Shown: positions 10,081-17,996, numbered from the stretch's first letter. The stretch: 28,267 nt of DNA from an uncultured Roseburia sp. (GCA_934358955.1 CAKRLC010000024.1:1-28267), one strand, 5' to 3'. Made by a program: numbers and translations. The notes: generated by a model from the sequence alone, not told the origin.

Positions 10081-10178
10081 TTATTCCTCCATTCTGTACA
10101 AACAGTGACAAAACATCCATCTTCTTAACAGATTCTTTCTCTTTTGTACAAGTTCATTTGCATTACCATCTATATCAA

Positions 10179-10195
10179 ACTACATTTGCATTATA
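10179..10195 (-). promoter_or_regulatory. gyrB upstream box, copy 4, overlapping a TATAAT
   Basis: ACTACATTTGCATT at 10179-10192 overlaps, on the minus strand, a TATAAT at 10190-10195, about 100 bases before the gyrB start. The shared core CATTTGCATTA is repeated directly at 10155-10165. No convincing -35 is present at the correct distance. Confidence 0.5.
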
Positions 10196-10214
10196 TATTG
10201 CAAACCCAGTCACA

Positions 10215-11306
10215 CTATGTTATACCGTTTTCTTTCACAGTTCCTTTCACTACTTCGAATACCCTGTTAATTTCAAAACGGTTTTTCACAAATTCGTCCA
10301 ATCCGGTACACGTAATCAAAGTCTGCGTATCATGGATACTGTTTAACAGATAGTTCTGCCTATTACTATCTAATTCTGACAGGACATCATCCAATAGCAG
10401 CACAGGTGTTTCATGGATCGATCTTTTTACCAGTTCAATCTCTGACAGCTTTAAGGAAAGTGCGGATGTTCTCTGCTGTCCCTGGGATCCGAATTTCCGG
10501 ATGTCAATTCCTCCAATTTCAAACAACAGATCATCCCTGTGAGGTCCAACTGATGTCATACATTGCCTGCAGTCCCTCTCCTGTACTCTCTCCAATTCCT
10601 GTTCGAATGTTTCTTCCGACACACTCGGCTCATAAGTCAATACCAGTTCTTCTTTTCCACCGGATATTTTATCATGGATTCCTTTCGCAATTTCACTTAA
10701 CTCATCTACGAATTGCTTTCTTCTTGTAATAATTTTTCTGCCAGTTTCTACCAGCTGAAAATCCCATACGGATAGTGTATCCCGCAAATCAGGTCTGTAA
10801 ACCATATCTTTTAATAATTTATTTCTCTGATTCAGGATTTTATTATAAGCTGCAAGGTCAGACAAATAAATCTTATCTAACTGGCACAGCTCTGCATCAA
10901 TAAATCTGCGGCGTTCTGAAGGACCGTTTTTTATAATATTCAAGTCCTCCGGTGAAAAAAATACCATATTCAAAATTCCAAACAGCTCACTTGCTTTCCT
11001 GATCGGAGTCTTATTGACTGCGATGCCTTTGGATTTATTATGCTTTAAATGCATATCGATCTGATATTCCTTGCCACGTTTTACTACAATTGTCCTGATA
11101 TGCGCTTCCTGTTCTCCAAAGCGGATCATTTCTTTGTCTTTACTACATTTGTGGGACTTTGTTGTTCCACTTAAGTAGACTGCCTCCAGGATATTTGTTT
11201 TTCCCTGCGCATTATCTCCATAAAAAATATTGGTTCCCTGATCAAATGAAATATTCAAATCTTCATAATTGCGAAAATTTTTTAATTCAATTGATTTTAT
11301 AATCAT
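10215..11306 (-). CDS. recF: DNA replication and repair protein RecF
   Basis: A 363-residue SMC-like ATPase that, with RecO and RecR, loads RecA at gaps coated by SSB. The Walker A is GDNAQGKT at residues 30-37, after the family opening KSIELKNFRNY. The family region FFSPEDLNIIKNGPSERRRFID and the C-terminal signature/Walker B (GSQGQQRTSALSLKL and LLLDDVLSELD) are intact. Its ATG overlaps the stop of the S4 protein by four bases (ATGA), which indicates translational coupling. It is the fourth gene in the dnaA-led run. Confidence 0.97.
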   Translation of the reverse strand: MIIKSIELKNFRNYEDLNISFDQGTNIFYGDNAQGKTNILEAVYLSGTTKSHKCSKDKEMIRFGEQEAHIRTIVVKRGKEYQIDMHLKHNKSKGIAVNKTPIRKASELFGILNMVFFSPEDLNIIKNGPSERRRFIDAELCQLDKIYLSDLAAYNKILNQRNKLLKDMVYRPDLRDTLSVWDFQLVETGRKIITRRKQFVDELSEIAKGIHDKISGGKEELVLTYEPSVSEETFEQELERVQERDCRQCMTSVGPHRDDLLFEIGGIDIRKFGSQGQQRTSALSLKLSEIELVKRSIHETPVLLLDDVLSELDSNRQNYLLNSIHDTQTLITCTGLDEFVKNRFEINRVFEVVKGTVKENGIT

Positions 11307-11518
11307 TTTACAATCTGGATTGTCTCGCCATTAAAGCCAACAACATCTCCATCATATAATTTTTTTCCGCGCTGCAGCTCTGTTTCTCCATTCAATGTCA
11401 CCTGACCATCCTGAATGAAAAACTTCGCGTCTACTCCAGACTCCACCAGTCCTGCTTTTTTCAAAGCCTGACCGAGTTTAATAAACTCATCTGTTTCTCT
11501 GATATTTACTGTGATCAT
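11303..11518 (-). CDS. yaaA: S4-domain RNA-binding protein (YaaA/RlbA type)
   Basis: A 71-residue, single-domain S4 protein of the kind found between dnaN and recF in most Firmicutes. Visible S4 features are FIKLGQALKKAGLVESGVDAK, then VTLNGE and the R-G-K-K-L-Y-DGDVV turn. In Bacillus the protein is linked with ribosome 50S assembly; here the role is by family only. It starts 22 bases after the dnaN stop with a GGTG/AAAGG-type site and overlaps recF by four bases. Confidence 0.93.
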   Translation of the reverse strand: MITVNIRETDEFIKLGQALKKAGLVESGVDAKFFIQDGQVTLNGETELQRGKKLYDGDVVGFNGETIQIVK

Positions 11519-11540
11519 TTTTTCACCTTTCTGTTACAAC

Positions 11541-12653
11541 TTAATTTGTTGCTGCGTTAAAGTTTACCGGAAGGATCAGATAAATAAATTTACCTTCATC
11601 ATCTTTGATAAAGCATGGTGCTTTTGGATTCACCATATACAAAGACACGGTCTCTTCATCGATGACCCTTAAAGCATCAATAAAGAACTTCGGATTAAAT
11701 CCGATCATAATATCTTTCCCTTCTTTTTCGATATCGATATCTTCATTCATGGAACCAATGAAAGAATTGATCTTTAATTCCATTGTTCCATCTGTAATAT
11801 TCATAATGATCGGCTTCTTTTCTCCTTCTTTGATGAGAAGTGTAGCACGATCAATACAATCTAACAATTCACGTTTGTTGATCTTAACCTTTGTATCATA
11901 ATCAGAAGAAAGCATCTGCTCGATTTTAAAATACTGTCCTTCGATCAGTCTTGATACAACGGTTGTTTCTGCAAATTCAAATACGATATGATTATCAGAT
12001 AAATAAATATGAACTTCATCCTCAACACTTCCAGGTAAAATCTTGCTTACTTCCTGAAGTGTCTTTCCCGGTACTACAACCTTCTTATGATCGTAATTAT
12101 TTTTCAGTTCAATATTACGGATAGAAATACGATGCCCATCGAGTGAAACAACTTTCAGATGATTTTCTTCGATTTCAAAAAGTTCACCTGTCATTAATTT
12201 ATTATTGTCATTGTCAGCAATGGAGAAAATAGTCTGCCGGATCACTTCTTTTAAAGTAAACTGGGAAACAGAAATACATTCATTTCGTTCAATGTAAGGA
12301 ATATAGGAAAAATCTTCTCCTGATTTTCCGACGATATTAAATTTTGCTTTTTCACAGGTAATGGTAGTGTTATAAGCATCGTCTGTTGTGATGACAACAT
12401 CATTGTCTGGTAATTTTCGAACAATCTCAGAAAAAATCTTAGCGTCTAATGCAATAATTCCTCTTTCTGCAATCTCACCTTCGATTTTTGTCTCAATTCC
12501 AAGTTCCATGTCGTTTGCTGTGAGTTTAATCTCATTGGCAGAAGCATCAATCAGAATACATTCAAGGATCGGCATTGTCGTTCTGGTAGGAACTGCTTTC
12601 GATACAATATTAACACCTTGAAGTAAATTTGATTTGGAACATATTAATTTCAT
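11541..12653 (-). CDS. dnaN: DNA polymerase III sliding clamp, beta subunit
   Basis: The beta clamp that encircles DNA and tethers the polymerase. With the ATG at 12653 it is 370 residues and starts MKLICSKSNLLQGVNIVSKAV, the standard N-terminus; a longer frame to 12689 adds 12 residues with no ribosome site. Three clamp domains of about 120 residues can be followed, ending in the conserved Y-L-I-L-P-V (IYLILPVNFN). GGAAGGAG precedes the start, but a TTATTCACA DnaA box lies exactly between that site and the ATG. A TTGGC-TTTC-GCCAA hairpin (12676-12689) sits just before the ribosome site. It is 299 bases after dnaA, in a gap with three more DnaA boxes. Confidence 0.97.
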   Translation of the reverse strand: MKLICSKSNLLQGVNIVSKAVPTRTTMPILECILIDASANEIKLTANDMELGIETKIEGEIAERGIIALDAKIFSEIVRKLPDNDVVITTDDAYNTTITCEKAKFNIVGKSGEDFSYIPYIERNECISVSQFTLKEVIRQTIFSIADNDNNKLMTGELFEIEENHLKVVSLDGHRISIRNIELKNNYDHKKVVVPGKTLQEVSKILPGSVEDEVHIYLSDNHIVFEFAETTVVSRLIEGQYFKIEQMLSSDYDTKVKINKRELLDCIDRATLLIKEGEKKPIIMNITDGTMELKINSFIGSMNEDIDIEKEGKDIMIGFNPKFFIDALRVIDEETVSLYMVNPKAPCFIKDDEGKFIYLILPVNFNAATN

Positions 12654-12655
12654 AA

Positions 12656-12664
12656 TGTGAATAA
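12656..12664 (-). promoter_or_regulatory. DnaA box between the dnaN ribosome binding site and start codon
   Basis: TTATTCACA on the minus strand matches the DnaA-box consensus TTATNCACA. It begins directly after GGAAGGAG and ends two bases before the dnaN ATG. It may be one edge of the dnaA-dnaN half of the origin. Confidence 0.6.
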
Positions 12665-12689
12665 CTCCTTCCTGGTTGGCGAAAGCCAA

Positions 12690-12988
12690 AATATATATAA
12701 TTATAAAAAGATATTAAAAGTCGTCGTAATAGGGACTGTTTATATGTGAATAACCCCTGAAGCACTGGAAAATCAAGGCTCGGACATAAAAAATCAGCTG
12801 TATAACTATGTGAAAAGGATGAGGATTCGCCTTGGATAAAATGTGAATGAAAAAAAGAAAGCTGTTTGAAAAAAATAGGTTCAAAAACATTTTAAGAAGG
12901 TTATCCAGTACTTTAAACAGAAATTAAACAGTATTTGAACAGGTTATCCACAAAAATTTGTTAATAACTTAAAAAAATGTGAATAACC
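12690..12988. other. dnaA-dnaN gap: second half of a bipartite oriC
   Basis: AT-rich gap with exact DnaA boxes (TTATNCACA) at 12745-12753 (minus), 12944-12952 (plus) and 12978-12986 (minus), and one-mismatch forms at 12842-12850 and 12901-12909. The last two exact boxes flank the end of dnaA. Firmicute origins often have box clusters on both sides of dnaA with unwinding on the dnaN side. A TATAAT on the minus strand near 12700 could serve dnaN but lacks a good -35. Confidence 0.7.
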
Positions 12989-14344
12989 TTAGTTTGGATT
13001 AATTTTTTTCTTGATAGTTTCGATCAGATTGCGTGTCTGCTCGTTTGAATCGTATTCATCACCGATCTTTTTGATACCATGAATAATAGTAGAATGATCG
13101 CGTCCGCCAAGAAGGGCACCAATGGAATCCAATGGAATATCAGTCATTGTTTTGCAAAGATACATGGCGATCTGTCTTGGTCTGGCAATTTCATTGCTTC
13201 GATTCTTGGAGATCATCTGATCCAGGGAAATCTGGAAATGTTCAGAAACAACTTCAATGATCAGCTGCGGAGTGATCTCGCGCGGTTTGTCCGGAGTGAT
13301 AATATTCTGAAGCTCTTTTTGTGCAATTTCCATTGTGATGTCTGTTTTTTCAAGATTCGAATAAGCAAGCAGCTTATTTAAAGCTCCTTCAAGTTCACGG
13401 ATATTTGATTTAATATTATTGGCAATGTAATTTAAAATATCATCGCTTAATACCATGTCGTCTGATTCTACTTTGCGGCGAAGGATTGCCATTCGGGTCT
13501 CGTAATCAGGTGCACCGATATCAGCCATCAGACCCCATTCGAAACGGGAACGGATTCGTTCTTCAAGAGTTTCCATATCTTTTGGAGGTTTATCTGAAGT
13601 TAAGATAATCTGTTTGCCGGCTGAGTGAAGTGCATTAAAGGTATGGAAAAATTCTTCCTGCGTACTTTCTTTTCCGATGATGAACTGAACGTCATCAATC
13701 ATAAGAACATCGATGGTTCGATATTTTTCACGAAACTTATTCATAGCAGACGCATTACCGCTTCGGATGGACTCGATTACTTCGTTGGTGAATTCTTCGG
13801 AAGTAACATAAAGTACTTTTGCGTTCGGATTCTTTTCAAGAATAAAATGTCCGATAGAATGCATCAGGTGGGTTTTTCCAAGTCCCGGACCTCCGTAAAT
13901 GTAAAGCGGATTGTATGCTTCGCCAGGGGATTCCGCTACAGCGAGGGAAGCAGACTGGGCAAATCGGTTATTGCTTCCGACAACGAAGGTATTAAATGTA
14001 TAGTTCGGATTTAAATTAGAACGTTTGGATACTTCCGGTTCCGGATGCTTTTTGGATTTATTGCCCGTGGTGCGGATATTCTTGGTCTGCTCCGGTAAAA
14101 TAAACTTAATTTCATACTCTGTGCCAATAATTTCCGCAATCGCAACCTTTAATGGTAAATAATATTTTTTTGTAATGTAGCTTAAAGTCATCTGCTCTGA
14201 CGGAACTAAAATATACAAAAGACTTCCTTCTACACCAAAAACCTCTAGTGGTTTGATCCAGGTATCAAAAGAAATATCACTGATTTCATGTTCACGTTTT
14301 ACAGTTTGTAATATCTCATCCCATTTTTCCAAAATTTTATCCAT
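12989..14344 (-). CDS. dnaA: Chromosomal replication initiator protein DnaA
   Basis: The 451-residue AAA+ initiator that binds DnaA boxes and opens the origin. Domain I (about 1-85) begins WDEILQTVKREHE and contains SFDTWIKPLE; domain II is a short, basic linker (about 88-112). Domain III has NPLYIYGGPGLGKTHLMHSI with Walker A at 151-158 and Walker B VLMIDD at 213-218, then the DRF/sensor regions (LTSDKPPKDMETLEERIRSR). Domain IV ends with the DNA-binding signature GGRDHSTIIHG beginning at residue 413. CGGAG lies about eight bases before the ATG. It is the first gene of the minus-strand replication run and faces oriC, with probable promoter elements at 14376-14416. Confidence 0.98.
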   Translation of the reverse strand: MDKILEKWDEILQTVKREHEISDISFDTWIKPLEVFGVEGSLLYILVPSEQMTLSYITKKYYLPLKVAIAEIIGTEYEIKFILPEQTKNIRTTGNKSKKHPEPEVSKRSNLNPNYTFNTFVVGSNNRFAQSASLAVAESPGEAYNPLYIYGGPGLGKTHLMHSIGHFILEKNPNAKVLYVTSEEFTNEVIESIRSGNASAMNKFREKYRTIDVLMIDDVQFIIGKESTQEEFFHTFNALHSAGKQIILTSDKPPKDMETLEERIRSRFEWGLMADIGAPDYETRMAILRRKVESDDMVLSDDILNYIANNIKSNIRELEGALNKLLAYSNLEKTDITMEIAQKELQNIITPDKPREITPQLIIEVVSEHFQISLDQMISKNRSNEIARPRQIAMYLCKTMTDIPLDSIGALLGGRDHSTIIHGIKKIGDEYDSNEQTRNLIETIKKKINPN

Positions 14345-14375
14345 TTTCTAACTCCGTTTTCTAACACTATCATTT

Positions 14376-14416
14376 CGTATATAATGCTATCCTACACTAT
14401 TTTGACGGTTTTATCA
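14376..14416 (-). promoter_or_regulatory. Candidate dnaA promoter
   Basis: Two overlapping options on the minus strand: TTGATA-17-TAGGAT, and GTCAAA-17-TATATA ending near 14376. Neither is a strong match. The upstream edge lies inside the inverted repeats at 14411-14470. Confidence 0.4.
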
Positions 14417-14470
14417 ACGCTAAATTGTTGATGTACTGGGGATAAAGCGTTGACAAAAAAACGCTTTATC
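14411..14470. repeat. Nested inverted repeats at the dnaA promoter
   Basis: GATAAAGCGTT (14441-14451) and AACGCTTTATC (14460-14470) form a perfect 11-bp inverted repeat with an 8-base spacer. Next to it ATCAAC (14413-14418) and GTTGAT (14427-14432) form another with an 8-base spacer, and TCAACGCT (14414-14421) is the exact complement of AGCGTTGA (14446-14453). The shared half-site is AGCGTTGA. Confidence 0.65.
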
Positions 14471-14605
14471 GGCGATTTTAGAGCTTATGTGAATAAAATG
14501 TGCACATGCTGGAAAGTAATGTTAATAATGAAAAAATGGTTATAGACCTTGAAATATAAGGCTTTGGAGCAGTTATAAACAGATTGTGAATACAATATCA
14601 AGATT

Positions 14606-14637
14606 TTATCCACGTTTTATCCACAAATTGGGGATAA
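14606..14637. promoter_or_regulatory. Closely packed DnaA boxes in oriC
   Basis: TTATCCACG (14606), TTATCCACA (14617) and, inverted, TGGGGATAA (14629) follow each other at 11-12-base steps, about one helical turn. Such phasing favours cooperative DnaA loading. Confidence 0.75.
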
Positions 14638-14710
14638 CTTTTGTAAACAGTGAATTTAAAGGATTTTTCGTGGAAAAAGAACCGGAAAGGAATGTGAATA
14701 AGTTGAGTGA

Positions 14711-14842
14711 GTGGATCAGGGACAAAGTATTTCTTCCTTATATATAATGCTGAAGTTGATGAAAGTGGAAAGTGAAAGGGTATGTGGATGAAATAAGGTG
14801 TTCCGTTTCAGTGTGGATGGACAGTAAGATTTGCGTGGATGA
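14711..14842 (+). repeat. GTGGAT motif series in oriC
   Basis: GTGGAT occurs at 14711, 14784, 14813 and 14835; the last three extend to GTGGATGR. They resemble weak DnaA boxes (complement of TTATCCAC with one or two changes) and all point the same way towards the A-rich stretch. Confidence 0.45.
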
Positions 14843-14926
14843 AGGTAAAAAAAGAAAATGATAGAAAGAAAAAGAATAAAAATAAAAGAAAATATAGGGA
14901 TAAACCTTGAATTTATAAGATTTTGC

Positions 14927-14955
14927 TTGACTTTTAGACGGGATTTTGATATAAA
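14927..14955 (+). promoter_or_regulatory. rpmH promoter
   Basis: TTGACT at 14927-14932 and TATAAA at 14950-14955 are separated by 17 bases, a good sigma-A promoter, giving a leader of about 85 bases before rpmH. Confidence 0.8.
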
Positions 14956-15049
14956 TAAAAATGATGTTTTTTAACTGTTAGAGCAGATTTGCAATCAATT
15001 CTGCAAAAGCAGGGTTGATTTTTTAAAACGTAGAGGAGGTGTATACACA

Positions 15050-15184
15050 ATGAAGATGACATTCCAACCAAAAAAGAGACAGAGATCTAAAGTTCATGGA
15101 TTCAGAAGCAGAATGAGTACTGCAGGCGGAAGAAAAGTATTGGCTGCAAGAAGATTAAAAGGTAGAAAAAAATTATCAGCATAG
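15050..15184 (+). CDS. rpmH: 50S ribosomal protein L34
   Basis: A 44-residue, very basic protein of the large ribosomal subunit. It reads [20 protein letters not shown] at the start and ends in [11 protein letters not shown], matching L34 over its full length (the core K-R..KVHGF..RM.T..GR.VL..RR.KGR..L). AGGAGG lies ten bases before the ATG. It is followed at once by a hairpin with a T-run, which sets the ratio of L34 to RnpA expression, the usual layout in Firmicutes. Confidence 0.98.
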   Translation: MKMTFQPKKRQRSKVHGFRSRMSTAGGRKVLAARRLKGRKKLSA

Positions 15185-15213
15185 GCCACATATTTGTGGT
15201 CTTTTCTTCTTTA
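15184..15213 (+). terminator. rpmH terminator/attenuator
   Basis: GGCCACA and TGTGGTC form a 7-bp stem (one G-U) with loop TATT, followed by TTTTCTTCTTT. The stem starts on the last base of the rpmH stop codon. Since rnpA follows without a clear new promoter, it is probably leaky. Confidence 0.75.
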
Positions 15214-15262
15214 TAGGATGATTTTTTTTGTAAGAAAAGCAGACGAAAAAAAGGAATATTAG

Positions 15263-15598
15263 ATGAAATATTCAGAATCATTGAAGAAAAACAGAGATTT
15301 TCAGAACGTATATAAAAAAGGAAAGTCTTATGCGAACAGATATCTTGTCATGTATGTTCTGAAAAATGATACCGAGCGCAACCGATTGGGAATATCGGTA
15401 AGTAAAAAAGTAGGAAATAGTGTTATAAGACATCATGTAACCCGTTTGATCAGAGAAAGCTACAGACTACAGGAAGACATGTTTAATAGTGGTTTAGACA
15501 TTGTAGTCATCGCAAGAAATACAGCAAAGGATATTTCATATCATGAAGTGGAGAGTGCTTTATTACATCTTGGAGGTCTTCATAAAATTTTAAAGTAA
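15263..15598 (+). CDS. rnpA: Ribonuclease P protein component
   Basis: The 111-residue protein subunit of RNase P, which helps the catalytic RNA remove 5' leaders from tRNA precursors. The family signature [20 protein letters not shown] (the RNR motif) is complete, and the N-terminus ([20 protein letters not shown]) and the LDIVVIAR strand fit. It lies 78 bases after rpmH and 40 before yidD on the same strand, the standard rpmH-rnpA-yidD-yidC order. Confidence 0.97.
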   Translation: MKYSESLKKNRDFQNVYKKGKSYANRYLVMYVLKNDTERNRLGISVSKKVGNSVIRHHVTRLIRESYRLQEDMFNSGLDIVVIARNTAKDISYHEVESALLHLGGLHKILK

Positions 15599-15638
15599 CG
15601 GTCGTAGGACTGATTTTAGAAAAGAAGATGGAATCATT

Positions 15639-15848
15639 TTGAAAAAATTATTGATTGCTTTGATAAAGTTTTATAGAAAGTATATTTCTCCAATGAAAAC
15701 AACAAAATGTCCATACTGTCCAACCTGTTCCACCTATGGGTTAGAGGCTGTCGAGAAGTATGGCGCATTCAAAGGTGGAGCGCTTGCGCTGTGGAGAATT
15801 TTAAGATGTAATCCTTTTTCAAAAGGCGGATATGATCCCGTTCCATAA
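15639..15848 (+). CDS. yidD: Membrane protein insertion efficiency factor YidD
   Basis: A 69-residue protein with the YidD core: YRKYISPM, then three cysteines in [12 protein letters not shown]-x-x-K-Y-G and [17 protein letters not shown]. It sits at the inner face of the membrane by an amphipathic N-terminus and helps YidC insertion. The start is a TTG at 15639 with a GATGGA site before it; the nearby ATG at 15629 runs into a stop at once. The stop overlaps the upstream ATG of the yidC frame by one base. Confidence 0.95.
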   Translation: MKKLLIALIKFYRKYISPMKTTKCPYCPTCSTYGLEAVEKYGAFKGGALALWRILRCNPFSKGGYDPVP

Positions 15849-15862
15849 TGGAGGTATTTTCA

Positions 15863-17152
15863 GTGTCAGAGATGTTATTAACAGCATATAATGGTGCGAT
15901 TCTTGGTCCGATCGCCAAGCTGCTTGGCTGGATCATGAATGGACTTTATATTTTAATGGAAAAAATCGGTATTTCCAATGTCGGTTTATCCATTATTCTG
16001 TTTACAATTGTAATTTATGCATTAATGTTCCCGCTGACTTATAAACAGCAGAAGTTCTCAAAGTTATCTCAGAAAATGAATCCTGAATTACAGGCAATTC
16101 AGAAAAAGTACAAAGATAAAAAAGACCAGGCATCTTTAATGAACATGCAGACAGAGCAGCAGCAGGTTTATGAAAAGTATGGAGTTTCTCCAACTGGAAG
16201 CTGCGTGCAGATGTTGATCCAGATGCCATTATTATTTGCATTATATCGTGTGTTCATGAATGTACCTGCTTACATCAGCAGTGTAAAGGCCGGATATATG
16301 GGATTAGTCAACAGTATTATGGCAACATCCGGATATCAGGATACCATGGCACAGCTTGTAACGGATTTAAACTTAAAAACAGTTGTGGTTGATTTTACAG
16401 CAACTGATACAACAACTTTACAGAATTATATTGTAGATGTACTTTACAAAATGAATTCCTCAGGATGGGATGCATTAAAGAGTGCGTTCCCAAGTCTGAA
16501 TGATTCCATTTCATCTACGTATGAAGTTGTTTCTCATGTAAATAATTTTATTTCCTTAAATATTTCAGATACTCCGCTTGATATCATCCGTTCCGGATTT
16601 GCAAGCCACAGCTATCTGATCATTGTTTTAGCAGTATTGATTCCTGTTATTTCTTATATAACACAGGTACTGAACATTAAATTGATGCCTACAGCAGCTA
16701 CAGCCGGCGGGGATAATGATGCAATGGCTCAGCAGATGAAGATGATGAACCGTACGATGCCATTATTCTCACTTGTAATGTGTTTCACTGTTCCGGTAGG
16801 TCTTGGTATTTACTGGATCGCAAGTGCGGTAGTCAGAAGTATCCAGCAGTATTTCCTGAACAAACATTTTGATAAGATCGACCTGAATGAGATTATTGCA
16901 AAGAACCAGGAAAAGGCAAAGAAGAGACGTGAAAAAATGGGAATCTCCGAAAAACAGATTTCCAATGCTGCACATATGAACACAAGACAGGTAGCACCAA
17001 GTCCAAAGAGTTCTGTTAAAACGACAGCAGAAAAAGAATTAGAAGTTGAGAAAGCAGCTGCATTGAAGGCAAATGCAAAACCAGACAGCATGGCGGCAAA
17101 AGCAAATCTGGTTCGTGATTTCAACGAGAGAAATAATAAAAAGAATCAGTAA
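15863..17152 (+). CDS. yidC: Membrane protein insertase YidC/SpoIIIJ family
   Basis: The Oxa1/YidC insertase, here 429 residues. I prefer GTG 15863, which has a perfect GGAGGT seven bases upstream, over ATG 15848, which has none. Family marks are FPLTYKQQKFSKLSQKMNPE at about 56-75, KYKDKKDQ in the cytoplasmic coiled-coil loop, YGVSPTGSCVQMLIQMPLLFALY in TM2, and a C-terminal TM pair with MKMMNRTMPLFSLVMCFTVPVGLGIYW. No lipobox cysteine is seen. Odd points: the TM1 arginine of the hydrophilic groove appears to be Tyr52, and an extra-cytoplasmic insertion of about 110 residues separates TM2 and TM3. The C-tail is basic and may touch ribosomes. Confidence 0.95.
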   Translation: MSEMLLTAYNGAILGPIAKLLGWIMNGLYILMEKIGISNVGLSIILFTIVIYALMFPLTYKQQKFSKLSQKMNPELQAIQKKYKDKKDQASLMNMQTEQQQVYEKYGVSPTGSCVQMLIQMPLLFALYRVFMNVPAYISSVKAGYMGLVNSIMATSGYQDTMAQLVTDLNLKTVVVDFTATDTTTLQNYIVDVLYKMNSSGWDALKSAFPSLNDSISSTYEVVSHVNNFISLNISDTPLDIIRSGFASHSYLIIVLAVLIPVISYITQVLNIKLMPTAATAGGDNDAMAQQMKMMNRTMPLFSLVMCFTVPVGLGIYWIASAVVRSIQQYFLNKHFDKIDLNEIIAKNQEKAKKRREKMGISEKQISNAAHMNTRQVAPSPKSSVKTTAEKELEVEKAAALKANAKPDSMAAKANLVRDFNERNNKKNQ

Positions 17153-17202
17153 AAATGGAAATGCTTTTTCATTGAAGAAGGCAAAACGTGGAGGTTGTTG
17201 TT

Positions 17203-17847
17203 ATGGAGTATATTGAAATATCAGCAAAAACAGTAGACGATGCGATCACAGAAGCACTTGTAAGACTTGGAACGACCAGTGATAAGATTGAGATGGAAGT
17301 CATTGATAAAGGAAGTGCCGGATTTTTAGGACTTGCAAGAAGAGATGCGGTGATCAAGGTTCGTAAAAAATATTCAGTCGAAGGCAGCATTCAGGAATTT
17401 TTAGAGCAGGTATTTGCTGCTATGGATCTGAAAGTTGAGATCATTATCACACAGGATGAAGAAAGCAATACTTACAATGTAGAATTAAAGGGCGATGATA
17501 TGGGCATCCTGATCGGAAAGAGAGGACAGACCCTTGATTCTTTACAGTATCTGACCAATCTTGCTGTAAATAAACAGTCTGAAGAGTATATTAAGGTAAA
17601 GATCGATACAGAAGATTATCGTAAGAGAAGAAAAGAGACACTGGAAAATCTTGCAAAGAACATTGCTTATAAGGTAAAAAGAACAAAACGTCCGGTTTCC
17701 TTAGAACCAATGAACCCATTTGAGCGAAGAGTGATTCATTCTGCTTTACAGAATGATAAATTTGTTACAACACACAGTGAAGGGGAAGAACCATACAGAC
17801 ATGTTGTTGTTACATTAAAAAGAGAAAAAGAATATACAAGAAAATAA
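17203..17847 (+). CDS. jag: RNA-binding protein Jag/KhpB (SpoIIIJ-associated)
   Basis: A 214-residue RNA-binding protein with three parts: an N-terminal Jag domain (EYIEISAKTVDDAITEALV, then GFLGL), a KH domain with the loop LIGKRGQTLDSLQYL near residues 105-120, and a C-terminal R3H domain with ERRVIHSAL and HSEGEEPYRHVVV. In other Firmicutes it pairs with KhpA and affects cell elongation and small-RNA function. The ATG at 17203 has GGAGGT seven bases upstream; the GTG at 17188 is a poorer start. It follows yidC by 50 bases, as in most relatives. Confidence 0.95.
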   Translation: MEYIEISAKTVDDAITEALVRLGTTSDKIEMEVIDKGSAGFLGLARRDAVIKVRKKYSVEGSIQEFLEQVFAAMDLKVEIIITQDEESNTYNVELKGDDMGILIGKRGQTLDSLQYLTNLAVNKQSEEYIKVKIDTEDYRKRRKETLENLAKNIAYKVKRTKRPVSLEPMNPFERRVIHSALQNDKFVTTHSEGEEPYRHVVVTLKREKEYTRK

Positions 17848-17875
17848 ATTAAAAATTTTCCTGTATAAATGAAGA

Positions 17876-17938
17876 GGGAGCTGCACGTTACAAAGCGCGA
17901 TCATAATGCAGGATCGTGTTTTGCGGCGTGCAGTTTCT
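17876..17938 (+). other. Long structured hairpin between jag and mnmE
   Basis: CTGCACG (17881-17887) pairs with CGTGCAG (17927-17933); after a 4x4 internal loop an 11-bp stem forms between 17892-17902 and 17912-17922 (two G-U pairs) around a 9-base loop. Five more pairs, three of them G-U, extend the base. The G-U bias means it folds better as plus-strand RNA. There is no T-run, so it is not a standard terminator. No known riboswitch class was recognised. Confidence 0.6.
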
Positions 17939-17996
17939 GCCGATATAGGAAGCTTAATATTAGTTGTTTAAAATGTGAAAAAGAAAGGGTATCGAT

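Larger units (their letters stand above)
14345..15049. other. oriC, main part (dnaA-rpmH gap)
   Basis: A 705-base gap between divergent dnaA and rpmH. Exact DnaA boxes occur at 14488-14496 (minus), 14617-14625 (plus) and 14693-14701 (minus); one-mismatch forms at 14437-14445, 14585-14593, 14606-14614 and 14629-14637. A very A-rich, purine-biased stretch at about 14845-14900 could be an unwinding element. Inverted repeats at 14411-14470 adjoin the dnaA promoter, and four GTGGAT motifs lie at 14711-14840. The rpmH promoter is at 14927-14955. Gene strands flip here, as expected at a bidirectional origin. Confidence 0.92.

Noticed and set aside
11142..11155. ACTACATTTGTGGG inside recF as a fifth gyrase/fumarase box
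   Set aside because: Only one half matches and it lies inside a coding region.
17876..17938. Known riboswitch or T-box before mnmE
   Set aside because: No specifier loop, T-box sequence or known aptamer core was found, and there is no terminator T-run.
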